A stretch of 9,820 nucleotides of DNA from Candidatus Latescibacteria bacterium 4484_181 (GTDB taxonomy: Bacteria > Latescibacterota > MVCY01). The stretch is taken from assembly GCA_002049985.1 (NCBI GenBank), contig MVCY01000024.1:1-9820 (forward strand), read 5' to 3'. How positions within the stretch are numbered: the first letter of the stretch is position 1; each line of letters starts with the position of its first letter. The translations under genes and the position numbers were made by a program. The notes under the pieces are model-generated. The model ran no database searches. It was not told where the DNA came from and was given only the letters and a program-made list of their open reading frames with translations. This document shows positions 7,011 through 9,820 of the stretch, piece by piece.

Positions 7011-7016
7011 ATTATA
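7011..7016 (-). promoter_or_regulatory. Perfect TATAAT -10 box, possible promoter of the oxidoreductase transcript
   Basis: TATAAT reads 7016-7011 on the minus strand, just before the structured leader and 170 bases from the oxidoreductase start. At 17-18 bases upstream there is no good -35; TTGGCA lies 21 bases upstream, which is too far for an ordinary sigma70 site. The promoter is therefore only a possibility. If used, the transcript would begin at the outer stem of the leader element. The 7017-7094 part of the spacer shows nothing else, and no terminator was seen after the upstream CNNM gene. Confidence 0.3.
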
Positions 7017-7094
7017 GAGTCCCACCATTTATCCTTCTGCCAATATGGTCCTCTGTCCGTTCCAGGGGGCAACTCTACGTTTTCAGTGCTTTTT

Positions 7095-8075
7095 TCATCT
7101 ATCAAACTCATCCTCGATCTCTCCCACGATTTTCTCTACGATATCCTCGACGGTCACTATGCCAAGGGGAATATTTCTTCTGCTTACCACAATCATCAGG
7201 GGATGGGGGCTCTCCTGCATCAGGAACAACAGGTCTTCAAGCCTGGTTGTAGCCCTGACTGTGGATACTGCCCTTATCAAAGGTCTTATGGGGACATCTG
7301 GGTTGAGCCCGAGCAGGTCGGTAGCGACGATGATACCGAGGATGTGAGAGCGCCTTCTCTCAAAGACTGGGATTCGGGAATACCCGCTCTTCCTCACGGC
7401 CGAAACTGCCTGGCCTACAGAGGAGTCAGCGCTGAGAGAGACAACCAACTCCAGGGGAACCATAATCTCTCTGACCGGAGTGTGTCCGAAGTCAAATGTC
7501 CGGTAGATCATCCTTGCCTCCTGGGCAGTTACAACCCCGTCCTTCTGACCTTCTTTAACTAACATTTGGAGTTCCTCTCTGCTGAGGGGAAGTCTGCCCT
7601 CATATTGGGTTTTCTTCGTTAATCTAAGCAGCATAGTGGCTGGCGCTGAGGTGATAGAGACCACTGGCGCCAGGAGAGTGGAGAACCCCTTGAGGATATC
7701 CGCAAACCAAAGCACCAAAACATCTGACCGGTGATAGAAGAAGGTTTTGGGAAGAATGTCTCCGAAGACCAGGATAATCGGTACCATAATGAGGGTGTTT
7801 AGAAGCTCTGCCCTTTGGCTGTGGCCGAAATGGACAATCAGATAAGTGGCCATCGAGGAGGCGGCGATCACCCCTATGTTTGTTCCAACCAGCGTAGTTG
7901 CTAGCACCTTCTCAGGGGTTTTTAATAACTGCTGGATAACCCTCGCCCTCTTATTGCCCGATTCGGCCAAGTGACGAATTCTTATCCGGCTGCAGGAGAC
8001 TACGGCTGTCTCCATCCCAGAGAAAAAGGCGCTGAGCAGCAAAAATAGAGCGATTAACGGAATAAATCCGATCAT
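7095..8075 (-). CDS. CNNM (DUF21) membrane protein with CBS pair, without the CorC_HlyC domain
   Basis: The 326-residue product belongs to the CNNM/CorC family of membrane proteins linked to Mg2+ and other divalent cation transport or homeostasis. A hydrophobic N-terminus (MIGFIPLIALFLLLSAFFSG) leads into the family segment FFSGMETAVVS (17-27). Further membrane segments follow at about 60-80 and 93-110, ending GDILPK (105-110), and at about 118-145. A pair of CBS domains covers about 200-318: REIMVP, GYSRIPVF and HILGIIVATDLL in the first, PLMIVVS and PLGIVTVEDIVEKIVGEI in the second. The protein ends straight after the second CBS domain, so the CorC_HlyC domain is absent; such short members are common. 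Its ATG overlaps the stop of the upstream paralogue as ATGA, so the two are translationally coupled and may pair. Confidence 0.9.
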   Translation of the reverse strand: MIGFIPLIALFLLLSAFFSGMETAVVSCSRIRIRHLAESGNKRARVIQQLLKTPEKVLATTLVGTNIGVIAASSMATYLIVHFGHSQRAELLNTLIMVPIILVFGDILPKTFFYHRSDVLVLWFADILKGFSTLLAPVVSITSAPATMLLRLTKKTQYEGRLPLSREELQMLVKEGQKDGVVTAQEARMIYRTFDFGHTPVREIMVPLELVVSLSADSSVGQAVSAVRKSGYSRIPVFERRRSHILGIIVATDLLGLNPDVPIRPLIRAVSTVRATTRLEDLLFLMQESPHPLMIVVSRRNIPLGIVTVEDIVEKIVGEIEDEFDR

Positions 8076-9295
8076 TCTCGAACCTTCTTTATCTCTAATT
8101 CTACAATCCGGTTCCTTTGAGCCTCAATCACTTTGATCTGTAGCTGATCGATGCGGAAAGATTCTCCCGTTGTGGGGATTCTGCCGATTTTGTTGATAAC
8201 AAATCCACCTACAGTCTCCACATCCTCGGCCTCAATAGTAGTCCCAAATATCTGGTTGAATCTCTCTATTTCCATTCGTGCAGAGACTCTTATTGTATTC
8301 TGGTCCGTAAACTTATACCTTTCTCTTCGAGTAGGTTGATTTATAACTCTGCCCACTACCTCTTCTAACAGGTCGTCTAAGGTTACCACTCCCGCCAACG
8401 CACCATATTCATCCACTACAACAAACAGATGCTTTTTCCGGCCTTGGAACTCGGCTAGCAGTTGGTTTAACCTTTTGGTTTGGGGGACAAAGTCTACCTC
8501 TCGGACCGGCAGAGGGCCTTCTTGCCCCTCACCTTGGTAAGCTAATAGGTCCTTAGCATAGACTATTCCCACGATATTCTCTTTTGAACCCCGGTACACA
8601 GGAACTCTGGAGTAACGTCTCTCCTTTACTAAACGGCAGGCCTCAGATAGCGAGGTGCTCTCCTCTAAGCTGAAAACCTCAACTCTGGGGGTCATGATCT
8701 CTTTCACTGTGGTCTGCTCGAGTTCAAGGATATGGGTGATGGTCTCTTTCTCGAATCCTGCTACCACACCCCTGCTATGTCCAAGAGTTATCATTGTCTT
8801 CAACTCGTCCTCGGTAAGCCTGGCAATCTTCTGCTCTTCGGGATATATAAGTTGCGTCAGCGCCCTCAAGGCTTCCCGCACCGGCAGTATAGCTGTGGAG
8901 AAAAGATAAAGAGGCAAAGCCGCTCTCTTTGCCAGCCTCTCTGAATTGTGCACCGCTATGCTCTTGGGGGCTATCTCTCCTACGGCAAGGATCAACAAGG
9001 TCATAAAAAAAGTAGCAATCCAGACGCCTTTGTCCCCCAACAGCGCTATAAGCACACTGGTGGCTAAGCTGGCTGCAAGGACATTCACCAGCGTATTGCC
9101 CACCAAGACAGAGGTGAGAAGCCGACGAGGATGTTGAAGCTGAGAGACCACAAGCTTAGCCTCTGATGACTTCTCCTGTCTCATTCTGCCTAATTGAAGT
9201 CTACTCAGGGAGAAAAAGGCAGTCTCTGCTGAAGAGAAGAACCCCGACAGAAGCAGAAGTACCAGCAGTAGAAACAGTTGTAGAGGTAAGTCCAT
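8072..9295 (-). CDS. CNNM/CorC-HlyC family membrane protein with CBS pair and CorC_HlyC domain
   Basis: The 407-residue product is a full-length member of the family. Order of parts: hydrophobic N-terminus (LQLFLLLVLLLLSGFFSSAE), membrane domain with SSAETAFFSLSRL (21-33), VLVGNTLVNVLAASLAT (63-79), the GEIAPK motif (106-111) and a further hydrophobic stretch at about 127-150. A CBS pair at about 200-315 includes VKEIMTPRVEV, RRYSRVPVY, VGIVYAKDLL, FVVVDEYGALAGVVT and LDDLLEEVVG. The C-terminal CorC_HlyC domain covers about 325-405, with VETVGGFVINKIGRIP. The family is involved in divalent cation, chiefly Mg2+, efflux or homeostasis; transport direction here is not known. 'Hemolysin' names for relatives are historical. 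The start at 9295 has a GGGGAG just upstream. It is the first of a two-gene unit with the shorter paralogue. Confidence 0.93.
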   Translation of the reverse strand: MDLPLQLFLLLVLLLLSGFFSSAETAFFSLSRLQLGRMRQEKSSEAKLVVSQLQHPRRLLTSVLVGNTLVNVLAASLATSVLIALLGDKGVWIATFFMTLLILAVGEIAPKSIAVHNSERLAKRAALPLYLFSTAILPVREALRALTQLIYPEEQKIARLTEDELKTMITLGHSRGVVAGFEKETITHILELEQTTVKEIMTPRVEVFSLEESTSLSEACRLVKERRYSRVPVYRGSKENIVGIVYAKDLLAYQGEGQEGPLPVREVDFVPQTKRLNQLLAEFQGRKKHLFVVVDEYGALAGVVTLDDLLEEVVGRVINQPTRRERYKFTDQNTIRVSARMEIERFNQIFGTTIEAEDVETVGGFVINKIGRIPTTGESFRIDQLQIKVIEAQRNRIVELEIKKVRE

Positions 9296-9297
9296 AT

Positions 9298-9319
9298 CTC
9301 CCCGTTCACCTTACCGGGG
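9298..9319 (-). promoter_or_regulatory. Small hairpin over the ribosome site of the first CNNM gene
   Basis: On the minus strand CCCCG (9319-9315) and CGGGG (9304-9300) can pair across a 10-base loop (GTAAGGTGAA). The 3' arm contains most of GGGGAG, the likely Shine-Dalgarno of the gene starting at 9295, and AAGGTG lies in the loop. The hairpin could mask the site, but with five base pairs it is weak and may be chance. Confidence 0.2.
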
Positions 9320-9346
9320 TCAAGGATACGCAAAAATGGTGCATAC

Positions 9347-9489
9347 CAAAATCCGAATGCCAAAACGGGAAGCGTGAGGAGTGAAACGTGATGCGTGAAT
9401 GGCCAATCAATCACGTTTCACTCCTCAGTTTTACACTACCATTTCAGCTTTGACGTTTGAGCTTTCCTGGTTTGGCATTTGGGATTTTG
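9347..9489. repeat. Intergenic nested inverted-repeat element, copy 2
   Basis: The core is a perfect 17-bp inverted repeat, gaggagtgaaacgtgat at 9376-9392 and its complement at 9410-9426, with a 17-base loop. Round it lies a second, looser pair: caaaatccgaatgccaaaa (9347-9365) against tttggcatttgggattttg (9471-9489), so the whole 143-base stretch is a nested, asymmetrical palindrome. The core motif and the outer motif both recur, diverged, at 730-794. The 235-base spacer between the TPR gene and the first CNNM gene has no gene in it. The stem could act as a bidirectional terminator, but there is no T-run; a MITE-like or REP-like dispersed element is the better reading. Confidence 0.65.
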
Positions 9490-9530
9490 TCATTATGAGC
9501 TTGGTGTCCCAATTTATCTGGCGAACCAAG

Positions 9531-9820
9531 CTATTCTTCTCGCCTATTTTCCAGCTTTCTCAGTCGTTTCCTCGCTGCCCTGCCCCATTCGCTTGAGACA
9601 CCATAGCGAGCTACTATCCGGCCGTACAGGCTCTTAGCCTGGTCAAATCTATTCAGCCTCTCACAGGCCTGGGCTGCTTTGTATTGGGCGGTAACTGCCC
9701 ACATCTGTTGCTCCGGATTCAGGTAGACTACTCTGAGATACCAATAGAGGGCCTTCTGGTATTCCCCTAAGTTGAAATAGCATTCAGCGATGTAGAATCT
9801 GATCTCCGCCTCCTGCTCCC
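9531..9820 (-). CDS. Tetratricopeptide-repeat protein, C-terminal end, 5' part off the right edge
   Basis: Ninety-five residues and a TAG stop at 9533-9531 are present; the start lies beyond the window. The reading frame is set by codons from 9818. Two TPR-like units are visible: EAEIRFYIAECYFNLGEYQ with ALYWYLRVVYLNP, and WAVTAQYKAAQACERLNRFD with AKSLYGRIVARYG. They show the usual pattern of small residues at helix contacts and Pro or Asn at the turn. The C-terminus, RAARKRLRKLENRREE, is basic and helical. This resembles the tail of outer-membrane or cell-envelope TPR proteins such as those of the YbgF/CpoB or BamD type, but the visible part is too short to say which. Such repeats mediate protein binding. 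The sequence 3' of the stop is the palindromic repeat region. Confidence 0.8.
   Translation of the reverse strand, partial: EQEAEIRFYIAECYFNLGEYQKALYWYLRVVYLNPEQQMWAVTAQYKAAQACERLNRFDQAKSLYGRIVARYGVSSEWGRAARKRLRKLENRREE

Noticed and set aside
7086..7562. Plus-strand open frame of 158 codons opposite the second CNNM gene
   Set aside because: It is a mirror of well-supported CBS-domain coding sequence, with no ribosome site or family resemblance.
1..9820. CRISPR array, tRNA or rRNA, transposase, integrase, or defence/secretion system
   Set aside because: I saw no regularly spaced repeats, no tRNA cloverleaf or rRNA sequence, and no gene of those families; the genes read as housekeeping, metabolic and envelope functions.

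Overview
The window is about 9.8 kb of ordinary bacterial chromosome with every supported gene on the minus strand. It reads right to left as: a TPR-protein tail, two tandem CNNM/CBS membrane proteins, a Gfo/Idh/MocA oxidoreductase, two unrecognised small proteins, an AraB-type ribulokinase, a secreted beta-propeller protein split by a frameshift, D-aminoacyl-tRNA deacylase (dtd), and at the left edge a fragment of an endonuclease Q-like PHP protein. The gene set, the large propeller protein with WSxWS and PPARFLQYR modules, and the AT-rich 'caaaatcccaaatgccaaa' intergenic repeats resemble draft genomes of uncultivated candidate phyla such as Poribacteria- or Latescibacteria-like lineages. That assignment is an inference; no marker here fixes the phylum.

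Region by region. 9531-9820: C-terminal end of a TPR protein. 9296-9530: non-coding, with a palindromic repeat element built round a perfect 17-bp inverted repeat. 7095-9295: two CNNM-family genes joined by a 4-base ATGA overlap, the upstream one complete and the downstream one lacking the CorC_HlyC domain. 6842-7094: non-coding, with a perfect TATAAT and a 126-base stretch that folds on paper into a closing stem with three internal hairpins, about 40 bases before the oxidoreductase start. 5735-6841: oxidoreductase. 3011-5645: two unknown small proteins followed by ribulokinase, with an 8-base overlap between the second small gene and the kinase. 943-2845: propeller protein. 682-942: non-coding, with a second diverged copy of the intergenic repeat. 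1-681: dtd, then the endonuclease Q-like fragment.

How the genes may work together. The oxidoreductase, the two small proteins and ribulokinase may form a carbohydrate-use operon, but araA, araD and any sugar transporter are absent from the window, so the substrate is unknown. The two CNNM proteins probably form one metal-ion export or homeostasis unit.

No clear new biological system is present. The points most worth a second look are the half-blade deletion that frameshifts the propeller gene, the loss of the catalytic N-terminus of the endonuclease Q-like gene directly after dtd, the structured leader before the oxidoreductase, the pair of intergenic repeat elements, and the two unknown proteins coupled to ribulokinase.
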